A stretch of 64,000 nt of DNA from Apophysomyces variabilis (taxonomy: Eukaryota > Mucoromycota > Mucoromycetes > Mucorales > Mucoraceae), in assembly GCA_002749535.1 (NCBI GenBank), contig MZZL01000405.1, positions 679,324-743,323 on the forward strand. The letters run 5' to 3'. This document shows, in pieces, positions 11,463 to 23,928 of the stretch. The position numbers were made by a program, and so were the translations under genes. The notes under the pieces were generated by a model. The model had not been told where the DNA came from and did not search any database. It saw only the letters and a program-made list of their open reading frames with translations. Position 1 is the stretch's first letter. Every line of letters starts with the position of its first letter.

Positions 11463-12352
11463 ATGCCGACCAGACAACAGCATACTCAAGACGATGATCG
11501 GTCTCGACATAAACTCAACGTACGATCATCCGAAATCTGTGTTGATTACCTGTCTTACCGATTTGACGAAATGGATTTGGCTGCATCTTGGCAACTGATT
11601 ACGAAACAGAAAAAGGACATTGTTGACGGTATCCGCCTGGAAAACGCATCCTGGCGTACTTGGGCGAAACAAAGAAATAACCTCAAAACTGTTCATCCTC
11701 AAACACTCAACTGGTAAAAAAAACTTGTCGTTCCACGGCAATATAAAAAAAAAGGAAAACAAGACAAGACAGGAATAATTCATGCCACACAAACAAAAAA
11801 AAAAGGTTGAAAGAAAGCGATGTTACCTGGTTATATGGTCCGCTTCATACGGTGATCAGGCAAATGGAAGAAGTCAAAGAGGGAGCAAAACCCAGACTTG
11901 CTGAAGATACCTTAGGTTTAATGACCCCGGCCTCTTCCACAGCGTGTTCTCTGAAACCCGCATTGAAGAAATTAAACATAGCCGATATGTGGATAAGAGA
12001 AGTCAATCAACACTTACAAGGCTTTTCTCCCGCCGTCCTAGCCACCCATCGTCAACCAAAGCTTCGATTTAATCATCAAGTGGAACAATGCGTAGCTGTA
12101 ATGGACGAAGAAGAAGAGGAAGAAGAACAACAAGACAACGAAGGACACCCTCTCAAGGGGAAAAAGAGCTGCATTAAGATGCTTGCACCTGTACGACTAA
12201 AACGCTCGCAGTCCGACGCGGCATCCACATTATCCGAAGAGATGCATTCTAGTCGAGACAGTTTCCATCATCCAGAAGAAGAAAAATCTTCTGTCCTGGG
12301 AAATCTTACGCATTGGTTTATTCGTCTTCATTCTCGCGTTTTCTCTGTTTGA
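11463..12352 (+). CDS. Reg1/Reg2-like regulatory subunit of protein phosphatase 1
   Basis: There are two exons, 11463-11713 and 11806-12352, joined by a 92-nt intron (GTAAAA...AAG), giving 265 residues. The N-terminal half holds the fungal domain with LENASWRTWAKQ and NNLKTVHPQTLNW. Across the splice it continues LKESDVTWLYGPL, a block shared with yeast Reg1/Reg2. Further on, PKLRFNHQVEQCVAV corresponds to the RHIHFN-type motif by which Reg1 docks on the PP1 catalytic subunit Glc7; KLRF fits a relaxed RVxF motif. Reg1-Glc7 keeps Snf1 kinase inactive in glucose, so a role in carbon-source signalling is inferred. An acidic run of glutamates and KRSQSDAAS-type sites follow. The protein is much shorter than yeast Reg1. 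Its 3' end converges on the CPSase gene with about 185 bp between stops. Confidence 0.8.
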
Positions 12353-12537
12353 ATGAAATCATTAAATAAATACATACAATGAAAAAAAATAGTACGAAAG
12401 ATTTTTCATGAAGTTGATTTTATTTTACTGATACTTTTTTTGGCATTGTCTATGGAAAAGGAAGAACTAAACTAATGGTGGCGATAAATGAAGCAGGATG
12501 CGATTTGATTTTGTTTCTCTTTTTGGTCGTTGCTTTT

Positions 12538-15500
12538 TTAGATCTTTGTCTGGACAAACTCACCCCAGCTCTTGACTTCACTGGGAATATCGTGGGATTC
12601 ACGCTTTGTATCCTGGCGCTTTTGTACACAAGCATCGACAAAGAGACGAGCCACCTTGGAATCGTTCAATAACGGAATACCGAAATCGACTGCAGCACGT
12701 CGGCAGATATAGCCTTCATCGGCCTGATCGGGTGCACGCACTTTGGCCAAATGGACCACAAAGTCAATGTTATTCTCCTTGAATAGCTTGTTTAGTTCAC
12801 GCTTGTTCTCTGCCTTGGCAGCAATAGGCAAAACGGTGGATGAAACACCGTGCTTTTCCAAGAAGGTCTTGTCACTTGCTGTAGGGACAAAGATCGGATG
12901 GCCCAGTTGATCCTGCAATGTCTTGGCCACGTGGGCATAATCATTTGCGTCAGTCACCTCATCACCACCGATCAAGACACCCGCATGACGCTGGGGAATT
13001 CGGAAATTTTGGGTGGACTGAATGGCAGCCCAGAATGCCTCGTATTTATCCTTGCCAAAGCAGGCCACTTCGCCAGTTGACGCCATCTCGACGCCCAGGA
13101 ATGGATCCGCACCCTGAAGACGAGTCCAAGAGAACTGAGGCACTTTCACGGCTTGGTAATCGTACTCCTTGCTCATCAGATCCACAGGAGCAGGCAACTC
13201 CTTGCCGGTCAATGCCTTCGTAGCCACATCGATAAAGTTCACACCCAAGACCTTGGAAACAAATGGGAACGATCGGGAAGCACGGAGGTTGCACTCAATC
13301 ACCTTGAGGAGAGGCTCTGCTTGGCCTGGCACGTCCTGCTTAATGACTTGCATATTGAAAGGTCCGGTGATCTGGAACGCCGAGGCGACCTTGTCTGCGA
13401 TTTCCTTCAATCGACCCATGGTGCCCTTATCTAAATCACGGGGTGGCAAGACCAAGGTGGCATCACCAGAATGAACACCGGCGTTCTCTACGTGCTCAGA
13501 CACGGCGTGAACGAGAACTTGACCTTGATGGGCCACAGCATCGACATCGATCTCTTGCGCTCCCTGGATAAATTTGGTCACCACGACAGGATGGAGAGGA
13601 GAGACATCGGCTGCCATCGACAAGTTCTTCTTGAGCGCCTCAGGGGTATAGGCCACGTTCATGGCGGCACCGGAAAGGACATAGGAAGGTCGGACAAGGA
13701 CAGGGTAACCGACTTGTTCAGCGAAACGCGTAGCCTCTTCCACACTGGTTAATTCTTTCCAGGCTGGTTGGTCAACACCAATCTTGTCCAACATTTGGGA
13801 GAACTGGAAACGGTCCTCTGCCGCATCAATCATCTTGGGCGATGTACCCAACACATGGACGTTGTTTTCATGGAGCTTGAGGGCGATGTTCTGTGGCAAT
13901 TGACCACCGACACTCACGACAACACCCTTGGCCTCTTCCTTCTCGGCAATATCCATCACACGTTCGAAGCTGAGTTCCTCAAAGTACAAGCGATCACATT
14001 CGTCAAAGTCAGTAGACACCGTCTCAGGGTTGTAGTTCACCATCACCGTTTTCTCGCCAACATCACGCAAACCGCGAATGCAGGATACACCACACCAGTC
14101 AAATTCTACGGAAGAACCGATACGGTAAACACCAGAACCAAGGACCATGGTACCCTTGTCCTCGAATGTCACATCGTTGGAGGTGGCGTTGTAGGTGGTG
14201 TAGAGGTAGTTGGTGTGGGCTGGGAACTCAGCTGCCAAAGTATCGATACGCTTGACATAAGGAGTGATGCCATGCGACTTGCGGAGGGCTCGGATAGCTA
14301 GCTCGTTCGATCCCACAAGTTCGGCCACCTTGACATCAGAGAAACCTGTCTTCTTCGCGGTCTTGAGCAATTCGACTGGTAGTTTGTCCAGATCGACTCC
14401 CTTCTTTTCCAGCAGTTGCTGGTGTACGTTCGCAATGTTTTGAAGTTTGTGCAAGAACCACTTGTCAATCTTGGTCAGGTCATGAAGATGATCGACGGTG
14501 TATTTTTCACGGATAGCAGGATCGGGCGAAAGCATAACTTGACCGATGGCGAACAGACGGCGGTCGGTTGGATCAGTCAAGACGTCGTCGACATCCTTGA
14601 AAGCTGTGGGCAAAGCCTGGAAACCTTGCCAGCTGGGATCGACTTGACGAATGGCCTTTTGAAGAGACTCTTCCCATGTACGGCCGACGGCCATGACTTC
14701 ACCGACAGACTTCATCGACGAACCGATATGGCGGTCTACATACTGGAACTTGCTCAAATCCCATCGAGGAATCTTGGTAACGATATAATCCAGTGAAGGC
14801 TCGAAGCAGGCAGTGGTCGATTTGGTAACGGCATTCTGAAGACTTGGGAGGGTATGACCCAAAGCAATCTTTGCGGCAATGAAAGCCAAAGGATAGCCAG
14901 TTGCTTTAGAAGCCAGAGCACTATATTGATAAAAAGAAATGTTAATTTCATTCTTATTCTCATTGTCCCTGATTATGAAGGGCTAATGCTTACCTGGATC
15001 GACTCAATCGGGCATTCACTTCGATTACCTTGTACTCCAGGCTGTGGGGATTCAGTGCATATTGGACGTTACATTCACCCACGACACCCAGGTGACGGAT
15101 GATCTTGATGGCTGCCGTTCGAAGCATGTGATACTCTTCATCACTCAAAGTTTGGGAAGGAGCAACAACAATGGATTCACCAGTGTGGATACCGAGGGGA
15201 TCAAAGTTCTCCATGTTGCATACGGTGATACAGTTGTTAGCAGCATCACGCATTACTTCGTATTCGACTTCCTTCCATCCTTTCATGGATTTTTCGACCA
15301 AGAGCTGGGGAGTCAAGGACAGAGATTTGGTTGCAAGGGAACGTAACTCAGCTTCATTGGACGCGAAACCAGAGCCAAGGCCACCTAAGGAGAAGGCGGA
15401 ACGGACAATCACAGGATAGCCAATTTCCTCGGCTGCCTTGAGTGCTTCGTCCACACTTTCCACGGCCGTTGATTGGGCAACAGGGATATCGATTTCTAAA

Positions 15501-16325
15501 AAAGAAAAGTAGATGAACCAATTAGAATTAGCGATCTTATCCAAAGCGGAGTTGTAAATGCGTACCATTCAGGGCCTTGACAAACAAGTCTCTGTCTTCT
15601 GAGGTGACAAGTGTCTGGATAGGAGTACCAAGGACCTTAATTCCCAAACGGTCGAGCACACCCATGCGGTCAAGTTGGATACCGCAGTTAAGTGCAGTTT
15701 GGCCACCAAAGGTAAGGAGGATACCGTCAGGACGTTCGTGTTCCAGAATATGAGCCAGATACTCCGGGGTCACGGGAAGAAAATAGACTGAATCAGCAAG
15801 AGAGTGCGAAGTCTGGATAGTTGCGATATTAGGGTTGACAAGAACCGTCTTGACGCCAGATTCTCGCAAAGCTTTGATTGCCTGGGAACCTAAAATATCA
15901 CAAGGGGAAGATTAATACATGAATAGCTTGGTTTTCTTTCAATCATTTTTACCAGAGTAGTCGAATTCACCCGCCTGGCCAATGCTCAAACCACCTGAGC
16001 CAACAACAAGGACTTTTTTAACATCGACTAGAGGGACTTCACCGATGATTTCTTCAGAGACTTTAGCAGCAGCACCTTCTCGGTTCGCACGCGAAACAAT
16101 GGATGTTGAGAAAAGACGAACGGGATTAATAGGTTGGATAGAGTTATTAAGGTGAGTCCATGTACGACCGGCCGCGAGAGGAGTCAGACGAGCGCCGGAA
16201 GCAATGGAAGACGTGGAGATGTTGTTAGGAGAAGTGGGTAGACGGTGGGTAGAAAATAAGCGAACATTTCCTCGAAGGGAAGATGTCACGCCGCGGTTCA
16301 CTTGAGAATAAAGTCGATGATACAT
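12538..16325 (-). CDS. Carbamoyl-phosphate synthase, large subunit, arginine-specific, mitochondrial type
   Basis: There are four exons on the minus strand (15953-16325, 15566-15889, 14994-15495, 12538-14920), giving 3582 nt and 1193 residues in one frame. The enzyme makes carbamoyl phosphate from bicarbonate, ATP and glutamine-derived ammonia for arginine synthesis. Residues 1 to about 85 are rich in Arg, Ser, Thr and poor in acids, a mitochondrial presequence as in Neurospora arg-3. Next comes [15 protein letters not shown], the nucleotide-binding start of the first carboxyphosphate half. The second half repeats the plan with [14 protein letters not shown] and a second ATP-grasp. The C-terminal 120 residues form the MGS-like allosteric region. 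No glutaminase or ATCase domain is fused, so this is the stand-alone arginine enzyme and not a CAD protein. The ATG is 16323-16325; a frame-extending GTG lies just upstream. Gcn4-type sites lie 300-340 bp upstream. Confidence 0.93.
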
Positions 16326-18070
16326 TATCTTCACTTGATAAGGATGTTGTCAATGTAGGTTTTGTCGAACGCCAGGAGACCAGATGTAATCAAGTAAAAG
16401 GCACAGTTCATGTAGCAATCAAGCCTCGATAGAAGTTAGTTTTGGTTTTGTGATGTGGGATAATTCGTGTTCTCTTGAGATACTAAGGAACACACACGCA
16501 CACACAAAGTGGTAGGAAGATAGAAAGAATAAAGAGAGGTTACTGTAAAAGAAAAGAAACGCTTTCTTGTCGATCACTTCGGAAGGTTACAATCACCCCA
16601 GGTTTAAGTACTTTCTGAAGCAGTGACTCGTTTCGGTGAGTCATGATGTTGACAATCCTGAGTCACCTGAAGTCATGAACAAGCTTTTCAATCCCGAACC
16701 TTTTCTCTTTTTAATTAAACAAAACCTGTTCTTCTTTTCCCTTGGATTTATCACTCTTTTTTCCATAAAGAGAATGGTAAAACGTATATTTGCTTGTGTC
16801 TAGTTTAATACTGAATCAGTCATCAGTTCGTTTTACATAGTGTGTGTTTTGATGCTCAAAACAAGATCCCCTTATCGTAAACCAAACATCTCATATCTTT
16901 TGCCAAAAATGGAAAAGCGCATTTCATTCTTTTCCAACTTTTCATTAGGCCCTCTTCCTTTTTATCCCCTCACTAAACAAAATCAAAAAGGAAGGATCAT
17001 CAGGAATTATCATGTAAGGATCGATGAATCTATGAATGGTGATAAAAGAAGAAAAGAAAAGAACTATGTCCGATCGATGCACAGCAGTAATGAAAGGCAC
17101 GAGACGATGTTTCCTTAATGAAACCATATCTTAGACAGACATCTTTGCAAGTTCCAATGGATTACTTAGAGCTTCAGCTTGTAGCATCTTAAACCAGCGT
17201 TTGTAGGAAATATCTTTTTACGCTTTTCCTTTTTCCTCTTCAGCAAGATATCGGGCATCGGAAAATTTTATCGCAGTAACTGAAAGGAACTAAGATAACG
17301 CATATGGTGTTTTTTCTTTTTTCAGAGGGGATAGGGAAAAAAAGGACAAAGTGGGACAATGGCTAAACTGTCCAGAAATTATAAATTGCCAAATGAATTA
17401 ACTCTACACTCAAAAAAATGTGCATTGAATGGAAAAGTGGGATACAGTAAAGTAACCTTTAATGCGTCAATATAGGATCAGCTGAACGTGCTTATGCGGT
17501 TAGGGACGAGAATAAAATGAAAGTGATTGTAAGAACGATGAATAACTTGTTGTTCGGACATGATATCTCATTAAAGTGGAAGACTTTGAAATACCTTCTG
17601 GTTTAGGTGACATATGCAAACAAACTAAGATGCGTATGATCCCTTATCATTGTCTGTGCATACAAAAAGCGTGATTGCTTACTTTATTCTTTGTTGTTTA
17701 GCGAAATTACTGCAACTGAAGAAACGGCTCCCCTTTCCAAATTAGAACAGCGCTGTTGGGAACACACACACACACGCCTCACACAGTGTGATAACCATGC
17801 GCCGGACTTTCGATCCCTTCTTTTTTCTTTTTGCAGAAACAGATACCCCTCCTTCCCTTTCCCTTTCCCTCTCACTCACTCACTCACTCACTCTCAGTCT
17901 AGCGCGCGCGTGTGTGTGTCGCACGCATCCCTTTATATCCACTAGTCTGTCGTCCCTCTAATCCAACTGTTTCCCTTTCCTTAACCTTCTTTTTCTATAT
18001 ACACAATTTTTATATTCCCCATACTCTTGCCACTCGTTTTCCGTCCAACCATTCCAGTCCTTTCCTTTTC
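16326..18070. other. Divergent promoter region between CPSase and TBC genes
   Basis: These 1.7 kb lie between two genes that point away from each other. The CPSase-proximal part contains a CA-rich repeat (about 16491-16507) and the Gcn4-like cluster listed separately. The TBC-proximal part contains a CCCTTT/CACT simple repeat (about 17850-17900) and a pyrimidine-rich leader. Open frames inside have no coding character that I recognise. Confidence 0.5.
16624..16665. promoter_or_regulatory. Cluster of Gcn4/CPC1-type binding sites upstream of CPSase
   Basis: Within 42 bp there are two perfect TGAGTCA heptamers (16637-16643 and 16659-16665) and one near match TGACTCG (16624-16630). TGA(C/G)TCA is the consensus of Gcn4 and Neurospora CPC-1, which induce amino-acid biosynthesis genes on starvation. 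The cluster sits 300-340 bp upstream of the start codon of the arginine-specific CPSase, a known target class of general amino-acid control. Regulation itself is inferred. Confidence 0.7.
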
Positions 18071-20398
18071 ATGGCATCTTTAGTGCGATCATCTACGGCA
18101 CGACTGCCAATTCGTCAAAAAGACCATCATGGCCAACAGCAAAAGAGCCGTGGTCTCCGAGGAAGAGCATCTTCATTCACTCAGATGCTTCGTCGTCAAA
18201 AATCCGACTCTTACTTCGACCCATCCATCGGATATATCGGAAGACCCGGCCACGAACCAAAAACACCTACCGCAACACCGAACATCAGCACAGCAACAAG
18301 CTCATTCCTCACCGTAGACGATTTTCATACCGGGGGAACTTCTTCTATTGATACCGGATCTGAAGACGACGAATGTGAAGTGCTTGCCACTGCCGAAGAA
18401 AACGATGACCATGAGCAATACACCGAAGTCGATACGCCAGGTGACTGAAGAAAATGACCTACGGCATGGATCATTAACCCCCCAAATTTAACGAAATACT
18501 ATATATACACCTAATTAGATGAGAAGCATAAATCGATCGCCACAGCGTTTAAAAGCAAACTCCATCTCTCACGTAAAAGTGCAGTACCTTTTACATCCAA
18601 AAGAGCCGTCAGTGTTTTTGCCAAACTAGGACGCTCTCAGGATAAAAAGGAAATGCATCCTCAAACCCAAGATGAAACTATCCAACCCACCTACCAAATG
18701 GCTCCCGCTCTTGTGGATGATGTTGAAAGGTAACTATTCTTGATTTGACATTGAGTTTACTTAACACTTTAACCTTCTTTGCAGAGATCAGTATGGTTTT
18801 GCCAAAAGCTCTCAATGGATATCGCTCGAGGACTATGATAACTTTGAAAGACTTTATAAGCCAATTATGAATCGTAGATTGCAGAAATGGCGCCAGATGA
18901 TGGCCAGCAATAATGGCCAATGGCCCCAGAGAAGTAGTAAATGTAAGCAGAAAAAAAAAAGAAAAATTAATGGATGAATAAGCGGTTAAAAATATTTCAT
19001 GAATTCATTAGTCAAACGCTATATACGAAAAGGAATTCCACATGAATTGCGTGGCCAGGTAATCTTTGGGAGAAAAAGTGTATATGTCAATCGAGATTAG
19101 GCATGGCTACACTACAGCGGAGGGGAGGCGAAGATGCAGGCCAATCCAGGGGTTTACGCAGAATATGTTCACAAGGCTGAAACGATGGGAAGAGAAAATG
19201 AATATCTCGATATCATTGAACGAGGTGAGTGAACCACCCCAATACCTCAGCGTTGGATATCACTGATAAAGCAAGAATAAAAATGACAGACCTTCATCGT
19301 ACGTTTCCTGACAATATTCAGTTCAAGACAACAAAGAATACACCGAATGGTGACCACGGGATATCGAAAGATGTGCCAGCGATTAATGCGTTGAGAAGAT
19401 TGTTATCTGCGTTTTCTTTGTATTCCCCGACGATTGGTTACTGTCAGTCGCTCAACTACATCGCAGGACTTTTGCTTATTTTCATGAAAGAGGAAGAAGC
19501 ATTTTGGACGTTTGTCGCCCTTATTCACGATATTCTTCCACCCAACATTTATGATGTGACGATGGAAGGGGCAAACATTGATCAAAATATACTCATGATG
19601 CTTCTTTCGGAGCGATGCCCGCAGATATGGAATCGAATCAGCGGCGGAAAATCCTTCTGGGAATGTGAAGAGATGGAAGGTGTCGGAATGCCCACCACTT
19701 CTCTTGTGACGAGTCACTGGTTTCTAACACTGTTTATTAACATCCTTCCTGTTGAAGTAAGCTTAATTACAGAAAAGCAAAGATTGTTTTGTTTAACAAG
19801 GATATGATTTAGTCTGTGCTTCGCATTTGGGACTGCCTGTTTTAGTAAGTACCATGGTATGTATGACATCTTTCGTTAAAAATGGAAATGGGCACTGTTA
19901 GTGAGGGCCAGCGTACACTCTTCAGGGTTGCTATTGCCATATTTAAGATGAACGAACAACAAATCTTATCTGTGGAAGATTCACTGGAAGTATTCCAAGT
20001 GGTTCAGGTAAGTAACCCAACTAGGGGCTGCATGAACGCCAGTTAACAGACTGCAATCCTGTTATGCAGAACACTCCAAAGAAAATGGTGGATTGCCATA
20101 AATTGCTAGATGTGAGTTTCAGCGATGCTATCTTCTTCTCTTTTTTTCATAATATTCATTTGTTTTTATAATTTTCCCTTTTGTCCAGACGACTTATCAT
20201 AAACTTGGATCAACCACGCGTGTAAGTGAACAGGACCTTGCCAAGCGACGCAAAATGTTTAAGAGCAGACGAGAGGAACGACGTAAAAATGCTCCAGTTC
20301 ACAGCAAGCTCAAGAGAGGTGGTGTAGCAGGCACTATTATTCATAAAGCGATGGAAGCTCGGCGCTTCGTCGAAAGAGCGAAGACTGTAAGACGATAA
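18071..20398 (+). CDS. TBC-domain Rab GTPase-activating protein
   Basis: There are ten exons: 18071-18440, 18519-18729, 18785-18942, 19012-19058, 19101-19224, 19290-19756, 19813-19844, 19902-20007, 20070-20111, 20189-20398. They add to 1767 nt (588 residues) with phases matching at every junction. The first 220 residues are serine/threonine-rich and disordered. The TBC domain then starts near FKRYIRKGIPHELRGQAWLH. It carries the arginine-finger motif IERDLHRTF (IxxDxxR) and the glutamine-finger motif IGYCQSLNYIAG (YxQ), so it should be catalytically active in stimulating GTP hydrolysis by a Rab in membrane traffic. SVLRIWDCLFYEG is the conserved late TBC motif. The C-terminus is a basic helix. 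It resembles GRTP1/TBC1D6-type proteins; the Rab substrate cannot be read from sequence. The 32-nt exon 7 is very small. Confidence 0.9.
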
Positions 20399-21464
20399 TA
20401 GACACCTGGATTTGAATTACAAAGCTTCCTGCACCATCCCTACTCCAAAGACCTAGTTGGATATCATGTTATTTAGACGAGGATCCGTGACATACCCTTT
20501 AATTTTGCTCTTTGCCGATTAAACATAACTTCATACTCCACCTGAGATGGCTTATCTAGCTATGGGCTGATGCATTTCTTTTTTTTGCACATCATGAGGA
20601 AAATTAATTCTGAGGTGTTTTATCGAATATTATTCAGCGAATTAACATACTATGCTAGAACGGAAGATCAAGATACTATTTAATTCATTTACATAGCATA
20701 TTCGGATACTGATATAGCAGTTCTCAAAGAATGCTGTATTAGCTTTAGGGACATCGACAAACAGCGATAGATCTTGTTCACTCCGATTGCCCTTAATAGC
20801 GTCATTTTGTCGTTTCTGGAAGCCTATCCTGTCCGAGATCATGGCGCAGCATACACGGCGCAGAAAGCCTAGAATAGAGCGTTCTGTATAACGTTGCTAA
20901 TAGAATGAGGCATACATATCAGTTAAGTAGGGTGTCGTTTACTTAGACTTTCATCAAACTCTTAGACATCGAACATGAGCTTTTGTAGACGAGGACCTTA
21001 GGATAAAACTGTAATATGCTTACAGCGGAGACGAAAATCCACCTTCCGGACACAACACTATGAAACACTGTACTTCAGGATATCTACACATGCTTTAAAG
21101 TTTTTTATCATTGGGAACTGGAGTGTCCCGTTGGAGTGTCCGTAGTAAATTCCCTGCGCTTTAGGGTGCCCTCCTCAGCTTCGGTACAGAATGCAGGTTT
21201 GGTGATAAAGACCGGGCTTCCTTTTTAAGGGAGACAATCCATTTCTCGGATGGTTCTGACCCGAGGCTACAAAGATTTCCCGAAAACTGTTTCAACATGC
21301 TGCGGTAGGTCTTGGGAAGCTTCCATCTTTTGTTGGAAGTGGCCTTTGATCGCTCGCTGGTGCGTCTGTGATTGAAACTGAGTGACTGCGAGGTTTTTGC
21401 TAGAAAAGGGCCCGCAGTCTCTAGTTCGATTTTTTGTTTTATCTTTTTCTATACCATCAATACC
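20399..21464. other. Intergenic between TBC gene and MBF1
   Basis: No gene, RNA or repeat was recognised over about 1.07 kb. The last 100 bp are pyrimidine-rich and precede the MBF1 start, as usual for a highly expressed fungal gene. Confidence 0.4.
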
Positions 21465-22117
21465 ATGTCTGGTAGGAATTCTATCATCAGTACCTGGATT
21501 TCCGGGAGATCTAACCCTTGATACTTGTCACAGACTGGGACTCCGTTACTGTTATTAGAAAGCGTGCTGAGAAGGCCAAAGTTACCCGCAACGAAAGCGA
21601 GATCAATGCCGCAAGAAGAGTATGTAATCTAAATTACCTTGACGTATTAAGCTTTGATGACTCATCTAAGTTGTTCTCTTTTTAACTATTTGATATAGGC
21701 CGGTGTTGCTATCACTACCGAGAAAAAGAGTAAGTAACAAAAGAAGAATTATCTTATCACACAAGGAAAACTTAATTTTTGTTTTATCTTTCTATTTTGG
21801 CAGCCATTACCAACGCCAGTCATGCCAACACCAACCATCAACGTATTGCCAAGATCGATCGTGAAAATGATGTTGCTCCGCCACCCAAGGTCGATGTGTC
21901 TGTTGGCAAAGCTCTGCAGAAGGGTCGTCAGGACAAGGGAATGACACAAAAGGATTTGGCACAGAAGATCAATGAGAAGCCTCAAGTGGTGAACGACTAT
22001 GAATCCGGAAGAGCCATTCCTAACCAGCAGGTGCTTGGAAAAATGGAACGTGCTCTTGGTATCAAGCTGCGAGGCAAGAACATTGGTGAACCCTTGACAT
22101 TTGGCAAGAAGAAGTAA
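21465..22117 (+). CDS. mbf1: Multiprotein bridging factor 1 (transcriptional coactivator)
   Basis: There are four exons, 21465-21471, 21534-21619, 21699-21729 and 21804-22117, totalling 438 nt (145 residues, the family's usual size). MBF1 bridges TBP and bZIP activators such as Gcn4, and in yeast it supports HIS3 induction and ribosome-quality responses. The N-terminal MBF1 domain begins [13 protein letters not shown]. The C-terminal helix-turn-helix (XRE family, about residues 82-136) contains [22 protein letters not shown] and ends in LGIKLRGKN. The first coding exon is only 7 nt (ATG TCT G), found by following the GTAGGA donor to the CAG acceptor that restores MSDWDS. A CT-rich 3' flank begins just past the stop. 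Confidence 0.95.
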
Positions 22118-23928
22118 AAGAACTGTCTGACGAGTCCCAGGTTGGTCTCTTTCTCTCTGATCTCTCTCTCTCTCTATCTCTCTCTATCTGTCTGTCTCTG
22201 GCAGATTATTTGGGCTTTAGTGTGCAGGCGGCTTTTTGGCTTTCTTTTGGAGATATTTAGCACACTTCTACTCAAGAAAAAAAAAGCAATGAAGTTCATA
22301 TGGTTTTTTAAATTTTGTTGTGTAATCTGTAAATCATTTAAAACAAAAAAGACGTAGACGATTATACATTTGTAAATCCTTTCTTTTGTTTATCTGATAA
22401 GATGGTCTTGTTTTGGAAAGCAGATGAACTGTATGACATGCTCCGACTCGTTCTCCTCCTCCCCCCTTTCCGTCTCTTTCTGAGCCTTTCAGATTTGCAG
22501 GTGCTTATCCTGAAATAGATCATGCGGCTGAAACTTAATTTGTCTTTAGAAAGGTTACCCTGAATTGCTTATATTGTTTACACTAAGTGACAAATGTTGA
22601 TTCAGCTTCGTTACAGTAAAGACACTAGGTCAACAGACTAGATCTTTCCACATAAAAGAAGTTCGTTTAATGAAGAGCAGCTCGGGCTTGGCCAATTTCC
22701 ATTGTACAATCCGTTGGGCTTAGACGGTTTGATCGAAACCATCCCCTTTATGGTCCGATTAACGTATTTGAGCGTAATTGACAATCTTTTGATACATCTA
22801 GTACCATATGCAAGATCTATTGATCGTTTTATTTGGTAACAGGTAAGCTAATGCGGTTGAAACAATTACGCTTGCAGAAAAAACGGCACTAATTTCACGC
22901 AACAAACCGAAGACGCCGGGTGCGGTCGCATACCGGGAAAAGAAAGGATATCGATCGGTTTACGGCCAAACCGCAACCATTGGGTTGGTCTTTTATCATT
23001 ATTTCTTTTCTCTGGTATAAGGTTCGGTACGAAATAAATTTCCTTTTCAAAACCTCGTAATGGAACCCACTACATCCTTTCCTCTCCTCGATTATCCGAG
23101 ATTCCGGCGCGCGTTGATGTCGAGGTAAGAATTACCCAGATGGATTACAGTTCCACAAATACCCCATGCCTATATTGGTCCAGATAACTAGGGGCAACAA
23201 TCTTGCTATCACCGTATTTTACATCGTCTTACCTGTTACTGGTTCATTACAATAAAACGACATGGGGTTGGCGACAACATACTACAGTCGAGATGACTTT
23301 ACTATAAATGAATTTGGACACACTACCTGCCTATTTAGCAAGTGCAGTGAAGAGACATTCTCATTTGGTTAAGAGGCCACAATATACAACTCTCCTAATA
23401 CGTAATTCTTACTGAAGATAGGAAGTAATATTACGAACAGAGCAGTTTGCAAGCGTGCAATTCTCGAAATCTGCAATTTCCGGTATTTCCAATTGCTTTT
23501 GCATATCAAATCTTGCAAAGCGACGGAAAACCGTCATGTGAACATGCTTTTAAGAACTGACTCTTCGTTCAAGTCCAGTGTAATGCCACGATATACTTCT
23601 GGGTCGCTTCCTTTCTCAATTTGAGTATCAATATTTGGTTGGTTTAATCACAAAAATGCTAATGCACTCAGGATCTGTGTCTCCTTTTGTAAAATCTATT
23701 CAAGCCTTCAGGCTATAGTCTCAGTTACATAGAAGCATCAACTGCATGCAAAAGCCTTGAATCCCCTGAAAGGTACAGTTGCGGAGTAGCAAACAGGTAC
23801 TGGACCTGACCAATCCTACAACTTGCTGTATGTCCTCGTCCTCGGTCATCTGAGATTCAATTGGTAGGCTGGTTCCACAAAGCATTCAACCCTTTTCCAA
23901 GAGAAACATTTGTTAATACCCTTTTCTT
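22118..23928. other. Intergenic between MBF1 and the LRR gene
   Basis: This 1.8-kb gap starts with a CT microsatellite (about 22145-22202) in the MBF1 3' UTR region. Frames beyond it are short and interrupted; nothing was recognised. The last 50 bp form the leader of the LRR gene. Confidence 0.4.
22145..22202. repeat. CT-rich microsatellite
   Basis: Repeated TCTC, TATC and TGTC units run for nearly 60 bp just after the MBF1 stop codon. It is a simple repeat in a probable 3' UTR. Confidence 0.8.

Noticed and set aside
12475..12672. Hydrophobic plus-strand frame antisense to the CPSase 3' end
   Set aside because: It is a shadow of the CPSase coding frame, with no promoter or independent support.
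13768..14301. Long plus-strand frame of 177 codons
   Set aside because: Lies entirely antisense to the ATP-grasp coding exon of CPSase; the codon pattern is mirrored from the true gene.
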